Origin: Candidatus Rifleibacteriota bacterium
GTDB taxonomy: Bacteria > Muiribacteriota > Ozemobacteria > Ozemobacterales > Ozemobacteraceae
Assembly (NCBI GenBank): GCA_015233155.1
Contig: JADFYG010000050.1
Span: 1 to 46,886 of the forward strand
Direction: 5' to 3'
Length of the DNA: 46,886 nt
Numbering within the stretch: the first letter of the stretch is position 1; the number at the start of each line of letters is the position of its first letter. Below, piece by piece: positions 16,357-24,992 of the stretch. The notes beneath the pieces were generated by a model. It had not been told where the DNA came from. It worked only from the letters and a program-made list of their open reading frames with translations, and searched no databases. A program made the position numbers and the translations under genes.

Positions 16357-18687
16357 CTACCCGGCGGCTAACTCATTGAGGCAGTTCTCAAGGGCATGAA
16401 TATCATAGGGTTTATTCAAAAACGCGGAGAAACCATGTGACCGATAATTGGCTATAACAGGACTATCCCCATAGCCGCTCGAGACAACCGCTTTTACATC
16501 TGCGTCCAACTCGCGTATTTTCTTGATTGCATCATCTCCGCCCATCCCGCCTTTGACTGTCAGATCAAAAATCAACAAGTCAAACGGCTTCCCGGCATTT
16601 TTGGCTTGTCTGAATATCTCTATCGCCTTTTTGCCATCCTCCGCGATTTGTACCTCGTGGCCGAGAACTGTTATCATCTCTGATGCAACGATTCTGATAA
16701 AATGTTCGTCGTCCATAAGAAGAATCCTGCACTTTCGTGCCCTGACCTTCACCGAGACTGTGGTCTCGACTTGTATGCCAATCTCCGTTGCAGCAGGAAG
16801 GTAGATAGTAAATATTGTGCCATTATTCAGTTCTGACCTGACTTCTATCATTCCGCCGTGATTCTTTATGATGGAGTAAGCAGTGGCCAGTCCCAGGCCG
16901 CTTCCCTTCTGTTTTGTAGTGAAGTATGGATCGAAAATTCTTGCAAGATTCTGTTCTGCTATGCCTGTGCCGTTATCCTGAATATCTATGCACACGAATG
17001 ATCCGCCTTCTGGAAGTCCGGAGCATACACCTTTGAGTATCTCAGCGTTTCTGGTCATAACTTTTACACTGCCACTGCCTGCCATCGCCTCACTTGCATT
17101 CAGAACGATATTGTGGATCACCCGAGCCAACTGCCCCTCGTCCGCTTCAACAGACCTCAAATTCCCTGCGCTTTCGAGCAGATAGTCGGTCTGTGATCCG
17201 CTCAGTGCAAACTTCACGGCATTCTCGACCACGGCCGCTAATCCTATCAGTTTCTTCGCCGGTTTTCCTCCCTTGGAGAAAGTAAGGAGCTGTCTCGTCA
17301 GGTTCACAGTCAAATTGAGAGCCGCTTCCGCCTGATCAAGCATTGCCGCTGATTTCGCTTTATCACCAAGGGCCATCTTGGCCACAGATATGTACCCAAA
17401 CACACCCTGAAGCAGGTTATTAAAATCATGGGCAATGCCGCCAGCCAAAGTGCCGATGGATTCAAGTTTCTGCGTCTTTAGTCTTTCTTCTTCGAGAAGA
17501 CGTCTTTCCGTGATGTCGTGAACGATGCCATGCACGAATCGGTGCTCGCCGATATTCAAGACCCTGCCGGAGATCAGTGCGTAGAATGTACTCCCATCCT
17601 TTCGCCTCAACTCGCTTTCCCTAACTCCATCGTTCATTCCAACCGCAATTTGCAAGAAGAGCTTCGGCTTGACATGCGGAGGCAAAAGGTCATGCACTCG
17701 CATCTCCAGCAGTTCTATCTCGGTGTAACCGGTCATGGCGCAGAAAACGGGATTGACCATGACATAGCGGCCATCCAGGTCCGCAACAGAAATGCCATCG
17801 TTACTCTGCTCAAAAATGGCCTTGAACCTTGCCTGAGTGTCTCGAAGAGACGTTTCCATAGCTCTCTGTTTCGTGATGTCGCGAAAAATCCCGATAAGGC
17901 AAGGATTGCCGCCAATGGTGATGCTCGTGGCATTTATATCGACATAGATTATCGAGCCGTCTTTTCGCAACATCGGGATGTCCCGCGTCAGAGAAAGCTC
18001 TCCGCGAACCTGCTTCTCGAACAGGTCGAGGATACGAGAGAGTTCCTCCTTGGGATGCATGTCCTCGATCCGGAGTGTAATTATCTCTTCGCGTGTGTAT
18101 CCGAGCATCTCGCAAATGGCCCTGTTTGCCTCAATGATACGTTTCCGCACGGGATCGGCCATCATTATCCCGTCTGTTGCCTGCTCGAAGATGGACCGGA
18201 ACTTGGCCTCACTTTCCTGGAGTTTTCTCTCGGACTGTTTGCGATCGGTGATGTCTTGTATGATACCGAACATTGACATCGGTCGCCCAACCTCGTCGCG
18301 CACTACAGTACCGATCGTGTGGACAAATCTTTCATTGGCAACCAGGCCGATCATCCGGTACTGGCCTTCGAAAGGCTCGTTGAGTTTGACGGCGGCATCC
18401 ACCGCCTTGCAGAACCGGTCGCGGTCTTCCGATGCAACTGTCTGCACAACAATGTCAAATGACGGTTTTACTTTGTGTTTATCGATGCCGTAAATTCTAT
18501 ATATTTCGTCTGACCATGTGACTTCATTCGTGACGATATTCCACTCCCAATTGCCGATCTTCGCGATCTTTTCGGCTCTCCTGAAGTTTTCTTCGCTTCT
18601 ATGAAATATCTCTTCTGAGCGTTCTTCCTCTGTTTGCGCCTTGGCCGCCTCTTGAGAGTCAGAATCCTGTTTCTCAATGTCTTCCAT
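16357..18687 (-). CDS. Hybrid sensor histidine kinase (3 PAS, HK, receiver)
   Basis: A 776-residue soluble sensor kinase. Three PAS/PAC units lie at about 40-145, 155-275 and 280-400; the first contains GNWEWNIVTNEVTWS, typical of the PAS_3 type, and the others contain RIIEANRAICEMLGYTREE and RYVMVNPVFCAMTGYTE. The dimerisation helix has GGIAHDFNNLLQG with the phosphorylated His. The ATPase domain has the N box (VIHNIVLNASEA), DNGTGI and GSGLGLATAYSI. A C-terminal receiver has DD near its start, the phosphoacceptor Asp in LLIFDLTVKGG and Lys in LNKPYD. There are no transmembrane segments, so the signal is probably cytoplasmic. ATG 18687 is preferred over an upstream TTG at 18723; neither has a clear ribosome binding site. 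No response-regulator gene is adjacent. Confidence 0.9.
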   Translation of the reverse strand: MEDIEKQDSDSQEAAKAQTEEERSEEIFHRSEENFRRAEKIAKIGNWEWNIVTNEVTWSDEIYRIYGIDKHKVKPSFDIVVQTVASEDRDRFCKAVDAAVKLNEPFEGQYRMIGLVANERFVHTIGTVVRDEVGRPMSMFGIIQDITDRKQSERKLQESEAKFRSIFEQATDGIMMADPVRKRIIEANRAICEMLGYTREEIITLRIEDMHPKEELSRILDLFEKQVRGELSLTRDIPMLRKDGSIIYVDINATSITIGGNPCLIGIFRDITKQRAMETSLRDTQARFKAIFEQSNDGISVADLDGRYVMVNPVFCAMTGYTEIELLEMRVHDLLPPHVKPKLFLQIAVGMNDGVRESELRRKDGSTFYALISGRVLNIGEHRFVHGIVHDITERRLLEEERLKTQKLESIGTLAGGIAHDFNNLLQGVFGYISVAKMALGDKAKSAAMLDQAEAALNLTVNLTRQLLTFSKGGKPAKKLIGLAAVVENAVKFALSGSQTDYLLESAGNLRSVEADEGQLARVIHNIVLNASEAMAGSGSVKVMTRNAEILKGVCSGLPEGGSFVCIDIQDNGTGIAEQNLARIFDPYFTTKQKGSGLGLATAYSIIKNHGGMIEVRSELNNGTIFTIYLPAATEIGIQVETTVSVKVRARKCRILLMDDEHFIRIVASEMITVLGHEVQIAEDGKKAIEIFRQAKNAGKPFDLLIFDLTVKGGMGGDDAIKKIRELDADVKAVVSSGYGDSPVIANYRSHGFSAFLNKPYDIHALENCLNELAAG

Positions 18688-18963
18688 GCGATAAATTGTA
18701 TATGAAACGAATTGGCAAAGCAATCGTTTATTGAATTAACGAATGTTAAGAGTGCTTAAAATTAATAAAGTCGAAATAAAATAAGATCCGAAAATATACG
18801 CGCGTGAGATAAAGCTTGAATTGCTCAGCTTTCGATGTGAATACTTAAAATATTCTACCGGACAGGAAAGTAAAAATATTTCCCGGATATTGAATAAATA
18901 TAGTAGCTATGCGGCTCACGCATCTATGCTTCGTAAATACTATCGAATTCCACGTTTTGATCA

Positions 18964-21522
18964 TCAGCTTTTGCCGACGACTAATCGCAAATTAAAGCCG
19001 GTTTTTTCGTGAAAAACGCGGTCGAGCTCAGCGGTGTCAGCACCTTCAGCCAGCGAATCCAGCTTCAGCTCAAGTATTCGCTGGTCGGACCTGAGTGACG
19101 GATTGCCCTGGACACGACCATGAAATCGTGTCAACTCGACGGCAATGCGGCTTAACACAGCCTGATTAACGCCTTGAGCTATTTGAATCCGCCAGCCCGT
19201 CTGAGCTCTTAAGGTTTCTATTATGGCTTGGAAAGGTTCGGCGGCTTGCGGGGTTACAAAACCCAGTTCAAGATAGTCGCCATCCGGCCCGGTCTTCCTG
19301 CTCTTCTTGAGCAAGACTCCAGGATTTCCAACAAAAGCCTGCTGGATCAGGGCAAAGGCCCCATTGATTTCAAGCCGCTCACCCGAAACAACCGATTTGG
19401 CGAGCGCGGCGGCTGCAAGAGGGGGCGGGGAAACCAGTTCCACTTTGAGACGAACACCGGTTTCCGCAAAAAAAGTGTCAGCTATTTCAAGAATCCGCTT
19501 TCCTTCTGACGCTTCCGCTATGCGCACTCCCAGCGTTTTTTCCTCGCGATAAAAGGCTGGATTTCTGGTCATGTGAACTCCCGCCGGTAACAATCGCAGG
19601 AATATATCCATCAATTCGTTTTGTCTTATTTCAGAATCTAGTTGAATCGCATAGCCGGTTTGAGATGCAAGAGCCTCGATTTTTTCAAGACACAGCTCCT
19701 TGGCCACATCCGGGAACGCGAACGAAAGAATCATTGTGGGGGGAGTCGTATCATGACGGACTCCGACTTTCAACAACCGATCCTTCGAAGAAAAAAGCGC
19801 CCGACACGTCTTAATTGCAGCATTCTGCTCCAGCCATGGACCTCCAGACGTTCTTTCGGACACTGATCCCTCTGAGATGGAAACAGCTTTGAACAGGAAA
19901 CTTCGACCTTTTTTCGCGGAAAACAGCGGCGATGCACGCAATTGGCCACGAAAACGGTCAAAGGCCTCCGGATCGAAGAATTCCGGGCCGCAGAATAAAC
20001 CGAATAATTCGCGAGCGGTAAGAAAACGCTCATGACCGAAATGTTTCAAAACAAAAGCATGGATACTCGCCATGTCATCAGCTGACTCGGGAGGCCGACC
20101 ATCTCCTATTCCACGGGAAACAGCCGATGTAGCCTGTTTTGATCGCTTCCGCCCCTTGATATCAATATTAAGATGCCCACCGTTATCGGGGAGATGCACA
20201 TTAACGCCGGGAGCCACGGTTCGCAATAACGACCAGAGATCTTCCCGGGCACCCGCGTCTCCATGTACCAGCGCCACGTGTTGCGGCGCGACGGCTCCGA
20301 TAAAGCGTGCAACCTGCTGTCCATCGGCGTGAGCTGATAAACCGAAGCTGCTCACAACGCAACGGAGGGTTACCGTTTTTCGGCCGATAACCAAGTTGCG
20401 CTCTTCAGGAGAGGGTTGGGAAAGCTCGAGTAATTTTCGGCCGGGCGATTCCTCGTCCTGATATCCGGTTATTGCTATCAGATTGCCGCTTTTGGAAGCC
20501 AGCTCAGTGGCGTAGAATACCGATGGTCCACCCGTCAGCATACCCGAGCTTGCTATGATTGCGGCGGGTGGCCCGCGCAGCACCTGTTCCCGATCCTTCG
20601 GAGAAAGCACTGGTTTGATCGTGCCTTCAATTGGGAAGAACGGATGAGAAAGCTTCTTTATGCGTTTCTCCAGCGCGGGAGTCACATCGTTCGGATAATC
20701 GCGATATACGTGGCAAACTGTGGTGACCATGCCATCGACATACACCGGAAAATGCGGAATGCGGCCCTTTTCCATAGCATGCGACAGGGTGAGAATTATC
20801 TCCTGGGCCCGTCCTAATGCGAAAGCCGGAACCAAAACGAATCCCCCGGCGCTGACCCGCTCATATACCATGTTTGCCAGCCGATCCTCCTCGTCACGGC
20901 GTGGCGCATGAAAGCGCGCACCATATGTGGATTCGGTTACAACAAGGTCGTAATGCCCATGCGGAATTGAGGTTCCGTCAACTGTTTTCTGGGCATCAAC
21001 GGAAAAATCGCCTGTGAACAACACGTTGCCGTGATCGGATTCCATGGATACAAGAGAAGCGCCCAATATATGGCCGGCAGGCCGGAAAGTGAGGCGAATC
21101 TCGCCCCCGAAAAGCGCTACAGACTGCTCAAAAGGGACAGTTATAGCCATATTCAGTGTATGTTCGACCATTTCTACCGAATATAATGGAATCTCGGCTT
21201 CACGACGATCGTTCATGATCTTCAGCGCATCTGCGAACAGCACATGAAGCAGACGTCCGGTGGGTGGCGTAAGATACAAAGGCACCTTTGGCATGGACGC
21301 GAGCAGCAGTGGCAAGGCGCCGGAGTGATCCATGTGGGCATGTGTTAAAATAACGGCGTCCGGCTTGGCGTCATTCAACTGGCTGAGGTCCGGAAGGCGT
21401 GATGCATCTGAATCGCCGCTCATGCGGATACCGCAATCCACCAGTATACGCCTGTTTCCAAGTTCGATAAGCGTACAGCTGGCACCGACCTCAGCGGCGC
21501 CTCCGAGAAAGGTCAGTTTCAT
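18964..21522 (-). CDS. Beta-CASP metallo-beta-lactamase-fold nuclease with repeated C-terminal extension
   Basis: An 852-residue protein whose first about 440 residues form a metallo-beta-lactamase plus beta-CASP module, the fold of RNases and CPSF-73-type enzymes. The zinc motif is HAHMDH (61-66), with H in RPAGHILGAS and D in LFTGDFS as further ligands. The beta-CASP motifs appear as VTESTYG, PAFALGRAQE, ASSGMLTGG and SAHADG. The C-terminal 400 residues are not part of the usual enzyme. They contain four spaced units with a Thr-Gly core: ALASQTGYAIQLD, FFAETGVRLKVE, LRAQTGWRIQIA and FHEKTGFNLRLVV, which may bind nucleic acid. No ribosome binding site is evident before the ATG. A role as an RNA-processing nuclease is inferred from the fold. 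Confidence 0.9.
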   Translation of the reverse strand: MKLTFLGGAAEVGASCTLIELGNRRILVDCGIRMSGDSDASRLPDLSQLNDAKPDAVILTHAHMDHSGALPLLLASMPKVPLYLTPPTGRLLHVLFADALKIMNDRREAEIPLYSVEMVEHTLNMAITVPFEQSVALFGGEIRLTFRPAGHILGASLVSMESDHGNVLFTGDFSVDAQKTVDGTSIPHGHYDLVVTESTYGARFHAPRRDEEDRLANMVYERVSAGGFVLVPAFALGRAQEIILTLSHAMEKGRIPHFPVYVDGMVTTVCHVYRDYPNDVTPALEKRIKKLSHPFFPIEGTIKPVLSPKDREQVLRGPPAAIIASSGMLTGGPSVFYATELASKSGNLIAITGYQDEESPGRKLLELSQPSPEERNLVIGRKTVTLRCVVSSFGLSAHADGQQVARFIGAVAPQHVALVHGDAGAREDLWSLLRTVAPGVNVHLPDNGGHLNIDIKGRKRSKQATSAVSRGIGDGRPPESADDMASIHAFVLKHFGHERFLTARELFGLFCGPEFFDPEAFDRFRGQLRASPLFSAKKGRSFLFKAVSISEGSVSERTSGGPWLEQNAAIKTCRALFSSKDRLLKVGVRHDTTPPTMILSFAFPDVAKELCLEKIEALASQTGYAIQLDSEIRQNELMDIFLRLLPAGVHMTRNPAFYREEKTLGVRIAEASEGKRILEIADTFFAETGVRLKVELVSPPPLAAAALAKSVVSGERLEINGAFALIQQAFVGNPGVLLKKSRKTGPDGDYLELGFVTPQAAEPFQAIIETLRAQTGWRIQIAQGVNQAVLSRIAVELTRFHGRVQGNPSLRSDQRILELKLDSLAEGADTAELDRVFHEKTGFNLRLVVGKS

Positions 21523-21667
21523 GGAGATTATTTTACTCTAACTTTTATCTGAAAAACAACCGCCAATTCCTGGTGAGCCTACTGAAACTGTTTTATGGGC
21601 AACGTTTGGCTTTTCTTCACGGCACGGAACACGCCGATTTCGTGTCGGGGCCGGGATGAAGAGCGGG

Positions 21668-22234
21668 TTACTTCCCTGTTCCGAAGGCCCGAAGTGTTTC
21701 CGTAGTCGTCGTCACGGTATTGGTGGTTGCGGTGAAAACCCTCTTGACGAGCCCGAACACCGGGACGTCGTCACAATACCATGTTTTATCAAGGATATTG
21801 GATGGTCCACTTGTAAGGGCTCCCTGGACGCTCATTTCAAACCACTGACAGGAATAATCCTTTTCGCCCAGGAAAATCTGTTCGCTCCCCTCGGCGAATT
21901 GCGGGGCACCCGTCTTCGAAACCGGCTTCGTGACTTCCTTGAGCGTTAATCGGGTTTCAGATTTCGGGACGGAAGCATCGCTGGTGGTTTCCGTTGTGAA
22001 AGACACCCCTTCTGCATCGACTTTCGTCACCGTGGTCTTTTGCACTTTTGTGACGGCGGAATTGAGAGGGGCGCCGATCTTTACGGAGATTTCGAATTCA
22101 GCCCAGTCTCCAACTTTCATGGTCTTGAGACGCTGCTTTCGGTAGGCTTCCTCCCATTGATTCCCGAAAAGGGAGCCAACCGCAACAAGGACAAAACAGA
22201 GAACCGTCGAAACCACCTGAATTTTCCTGGTCAT
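21668..22234 (-). CDS. Exported protein of the VGDW paralogue family
   Basis: A 188-residue exported protein. The signal peptide is about residues 1-24 (hydrophobic STVLCFVLVAVGSLFG). The mature part starts with KVGDWAEFEI, followed by a Thr/Val-rich beta region and a C-terminal block FLGEKDYSCQWFE ... KTWYCDDVPVFGLVKRVF. The two cysteines could pair. The order and spacing of motifs match the exported protein at 3255-3893. GGAG six bases before the ATG (22234) supports the start. The function is unknown; a beta-barrel or lipocalin-like periplasmic fold is only a guess from the alternating hydrophobic pattern. The next gene on the strand, upstream, is also exported. Confidence 0.75.
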   Translation of the reverse strand: MTRKIQVVSTVLCFVLVAVGSLFGNQWEEAYRKQRLKTMKVGDWAEFEISVKIGAPLNSAVTKVQKTTVTKVDAEGVSFTTETTSDASVPKSETRLTLKEVTKPVSKTGAPQFAEGSEQIFLGEKDYSCQWFEMSVQGALTSGPSNILDKTWYCDDVPVFGLVKRVFTATTNTVTTTTETLRAFGTGK

Positions 22235-22324
22235 TCACAACTCCAAATCAAGGGCTTTCTCTCCGAAAAAACTAAGAAGGAGAGTATAAAAAGTATACTT
22301 GAATTTTCTCGGAGAAACCAAGAT

Positions 22325-22795
22325 CTACTTATCGGCCGGAAAGCTGAGAATCTTGGTTATGCTGAATAGAACCATCTGTTCGCCATTGGAAAGGGGGTTT
22401 TGGGTACTGGTAAGTTCGCTCGTAAATACCAGGCCTTTCTTGATCGCATTCATGTAAATATCGAGAAGATCCTTGTTGTCCGGGTTATTGAGATATGTGT
22501 TGATATCGAGTTCCTTGGCGTTGTTTTCCAGATACTTCCAGGCGAGCGGTGAAGACTTTTTCTGTTCGTCAGTAAATTCTTGATTAACGATTTCAACGGT
22601 GATCCGGGAGACTCTCGTGCGAAACTTCGGATGAAAACCATCCTCCAAATTGCCAGTCTCGAATCCCGTGCTCTTCTTGAGATCGAGAATCTTGAAAGTC
22701 ACCTTGCCGAATAAGCCTGGCTCCGCAGCCATTGCTGCATTTACAAACAAGACAAGGACTATCACTGCTAAAACTGCATATATCCGACGTATCAT
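22325..22795 (-). CDS. Hypothetical exported protein
   Basis: A 156-residue protein with a standard signal peptide (MIRRIYAVLAVIVLVLFVN, cleavage probably after AAMAA). The mature part is short and mixed, with a Lys/Asp/Asn-rich helix in the middle (LDINTYLNNPDNKDLLDIY) and a hydrophobic strand near the end (QMVLFSITKIL). I recognise no family. GAGGAG seven bases before the ATG gives a strong start. It is the first gene of a possible two-gene minus-strand unit with the VGDW-family protein (gap about 90 bases). It diverges from the pseudopilin operon across a 244-base intergenic region that must hold both promoters. Confidence 0.75.
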   Translation of the reverse strand: MIRRIYAVLAVIVLVLFVNAAMAAEPGLFGKVTFKILDLKKSTGFETGNLEDGFHPKFRTRVSRITVEIVNQEFTDEQKKSSPLAWKYLENNAKELDINTYLNNPDNKDLLDIYMNAIKKGLVFTSELTSTQNPLSNGEQMVLFSITKILSFPADK

Positions 22796-23039
22796 GAATC
22801 GCTCCTCGTTACTAAATATTTATGGAGTAAGAAATTCCTCTGAAAATTACCGTTTATCTTATCCAATATTCCTGCATTAGTCAAAAATATCAACTTCATC
22901 AAGAAACATGCGGCGTATCTAATGATGCTTTTTGAACTCACCTCTGCTCGGATGGAGATTATTTTATTCTCATCCGATTCCTTACTTCATATCGTGAACA
23001 GATTTGACATTTTTTCTCCGCCTTTGTACAGTGGGTTGG

Positions 23040-23606
23040 ATGGTTCATAGAGAGGGGTTCACTCTGATTGAGTTGTTAATTGTTACAACCATTTTAGGCG
23101 TGCTTGCCGTCATGGGATACCCCAAAATGATGCAAAGCATAGCAGATATCCAGATGAATCAATCGGTTCGAACTTTGTGTAATGACCTTTATACAGCCCA
23201 GGATGCTGCGGTTTGTCTTGGAACCACCACGGTTAGATTTTATTGCCGAGATTTGGCTGCTTTTGTCCCGGCGACCTCCGGCAACCCTCCCATATCTTAC
23301 TCATGCTCTGACACGAACAATAACAACCTTCGAACCTTTATGCAGGACACGTTTGATACAAGTACCGGTTTGTTCCGGACCAGTTTGGCATCAAAGAGCT
23401 TTTGCATAGTTCCGACGTCTCTCGACAATCCTTCACCGGGGGTGTATTCGATTGTGTTCAGACCCAACGGACTGCCAACGGCTGATCGAAAGTTTATCTT
23501 TGCATATTATGATGAGTCAACCAATGAACGTAATGTTGGTCGGGATTATTGGGAATTCACTATTTCTTCCAGCTGCTTTCAAATTAAACTGGAAAAAATG
23601 CAGTGA
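23040..23606 (+). CDS. Minor pseudopilin, GspH/FimT-like
   Basis: First of four overlapping minor pseudopilin genes. The prepilin signal is MVHREG followed by FTLIELLIVTTILGVLAV: Gly at -1, Phe at +1 and Glu at +5, then a long hydrophobic helix for membrane anchoring and assembly. The globular part (about 150 residues) has cysteines in CNDLY, VCLG, FYCRD and SYSCSD that may form disulfides. GspH/FimT-like pseudopilins form part of the tip complex in type II secretion and type IV pili. The ATG at 23040 follows GGGTTGG and gives a six-residue leader; a TTG- or ATG-type start at 23004 would add 12 residues. The stop overlaps the next start (GTGA). Confidence 0.85.
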   Translation: MVHREGFTLIELLIVTTILGVLAVMGYPKMMQSIADIQMNQSVRTLCNDLYTAQDAAVCLGTTTVRFYCRDLAAFVPATSGNPPISYSCSDTNNNNLRTFMQDTFDTSTGLFRTSLASKSFCIVPTSLDNPSPGVYSIVFRPNGLPTADRKFIFAYYDESTNERNVGRDYWEFTISSSCFQIKLEKMQ

Positions 23607-24274
23607 AGCTGTGTCCTTTGCCATCTGATGGTATGTTTTGGAAGAAAGTCCGTGTTCGAAATGTCTCCGCATCAGGCTTTTTCATGGTCGAGGCTTTGAT
23701 TTCATTAATGATCTTAGGCTTTACCATAAACCAAATTCTATCTTCCCTGAAATCATCCAGTTATGCCATTGCCAGTGCCAAAAATCAGGCCAAAAGTCTC
23801 ATAGTCTGCGAAGATATTGCAGAACAGACAAGATATTGCTGGGTGAATAATTATTTTTCCGCTGGTCAATCCGTATTAAGCCCTCGGGTCATCACGATTT
23901 CAAGTACCACGTTCCCAATCTGGGTAAGGGATACCTCCTGCTCCTTTTCAGCAACCCTCCGAATCGATGACGTTACCACGCCTCCTGCGGGTGTCAGTCT
24001 ATCCGCTCCGCTCCCGGTAGCGACAGCAGGTGAACTTTTCCTGGTGAGCGTCTGCGTTGAGCCCCAATCTATGTTTATTCCCGGCGAAGGTGCAAGTCTT
24101 ACATTTCTCCTTGGAAAGAGGGGGGCCGTGATTCCCTTTCCCACGCCCATTCCCACACCCGTTCCCACGCCCGTTCCGACGCCCACTCCGATGCCTAAAC
24201 CGACGCCCAAACCAAAACCCACACCCAAGCCTAAACCCACACCCAAGCCCAAGCCCAATCCCAAAATTCCATGA
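23603..24274 (+). CDS. Minor pseudopilin with Pro/Thr/Lys-rich tail (GspI/PilV-like)
   Basis: A 223-residue prepilin-like protein. The leader ends in ASG; the mature part begins FFMVEALISLMILGFTINQ, with Phe at +1 and Glu at +5. By gene order it corresponds to GspI or PilV. The last about 45 residues are an alternating proline tail (PTPIPTPVPTPVP and then KPKPTPKPKP), probably an extended, basic, wall- or surface-exposed arm. This is unusual for a pseudopilin. The GTG start overlaps the previous stop by four bases and gives a 25-residue leader. ATG 23633 would give a more typical 15-residue leader. It is co-transcribed with its neighbours. Confidence 0.8.
   Translation: MKLCPLPSDGMFWKKVRVRNVSASGFFMVEALISLMILGFTINQILSSLKSSSYAIASAKNQAKSLIVCEDIAEQTRYCWVNNYFSAGQSVLSPRVITISSTTFPIWVRDTSCSFSATLRIDDVTTPPAGVSLSAPLPVATAGELFLVSVCVEPQSMFIPGEGASLTFLLGKRGAVIPFPTPIPTPVPTPVPTPTPMPKPTPKPKPTPKPKPTPKPKPNPKIP
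24139..24270 (+). repeat. Proline-codon low-complexity repeat
   Basis: Imperfect 6- and 12-base units (CCCACG, CCCAAG and related) encode the Pro-Thr/Pro-Lys tail of the I-type pseudopilin. The first half is Pro-Thr-Pro-Val and the second Pro-Lys-Pro-Thr. Such an array is prone to length change by slippage. Confidence 0.85.
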
Positions 24275-24341
24275 TTTAATGTGAGTTCTTTCAAATAAAA
24301 TATCACTGTTCAGCACTTTGGCAGTCACGAGGGGGTAGACA

Positions 24342-24992
24342 ATTAAGGCGCCATTCAGTCGTGGTTATCTTCTAATTGATCTTTTAATTGCCTCGCTGGT
24401 TTTCGTCATTATTATGACCAGTTTGGGCGTTGCTTTAAATACAGCCATGTGCCTCGACAAAGATATGTTTATTTTCGTGGAAATCATGCGGGTTTCCCGT
24501 AATGGAATGCGTTCTTTTAGAGATGGCTTCATCATTAATGGCGTTCGTTTTTCGGGTTTGCGCTCAGCCACCCTGCATGACACCACCTTTGTAAACGAGG
24601 TTCCTCCGCATTGGGGCATACCGGATGTAAACCGATTGTATTTTCACGTGTTTGATAACGGCTGGAGTGACCAAAATCTGGCGATTTTCATTAACAATGG
24701 GGTATTCACGGCAAAAGATGTCAGCACCGGTCAGTTTACAAACTTCATGATGGGATATAATTCCGTCAAACCCGGAGGCGGGCTGTCGGCGAACGGCAAA
24801 TGCTTTATTTATCCAAACGAAGCGGTTGCCCAATTCGGAACCATTTTGCCTGCTGACGGCAAATCAAATGCCATTTTTTACTCAACAATCAAAGTTTTTT
24901 ATGATGACACCGGAGCCGGAGCTTATTCTCCAGAGCAGAAATATTTCGATATTAAATCCTCTTTTTTTCTACGCGGAACTGAGGGAATATGA
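24342..24992 (+). CDS. Minor pseudopilin, GspJ/PilW-like, apparent ATT start
   Basis: A 216-residue prepilin-like protein. Read from an ATT at 24342, the protein starts with an 8-residue leader (initiator, then KAPFSRG) followed by YLLIDLLIASLVFVIIMTSL: Gly at -1, Tyr at +1, Asp at +5 where Glu is usual, then the hydrophobic helix. There is no ATG, GTG or TTG in frame between the upstream TAG (24336-24338) and the end of the helix. GAGGGGG at 24329-24335 is ideally placed for the ATT. The next ATG (24414) lies inside the helix and would remove the signal. The globular part ends with FDIKSSFFLRG. By position and size it matches GspJ/PilW. Its stop overlaps the next ATG (ATGA). Confidence 0.8.
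   Translation: MKAPFSRGYLLIDLLIASLVFVIIMTSLGVALNTAMCLDKDMFIFVEIMRVSRNGMRSFRDGFIINGVRFSGLRSATLHDTTFVNEVPPHWGIPDVNRLYFHVFDNGWSDQNLAIFINNGVFTAKDVSTGQFTNFMMGYNSVKPGGGLSANGKCFIYPNEAVAQFGTILPADGKSNAIFYSTIKVFYDDTGAGAYSPEQKYFDIKSSFFLRGTEGI

Noticed and set aside
17518..18276. 252-codon plus-strand frame inside the three-PAS histidine kinase gene
   Set aside because: It is antisense to conserved PAS and kinase coding sequence and has no ribosome binding site or recognisable motif.
24139..24270. Possible CRISPR-like or intergenic tandem array
   Set aside because: The units are 6-12 bases, imperfect and in frame with a pseudopilin as proline codons. There are no spacers.
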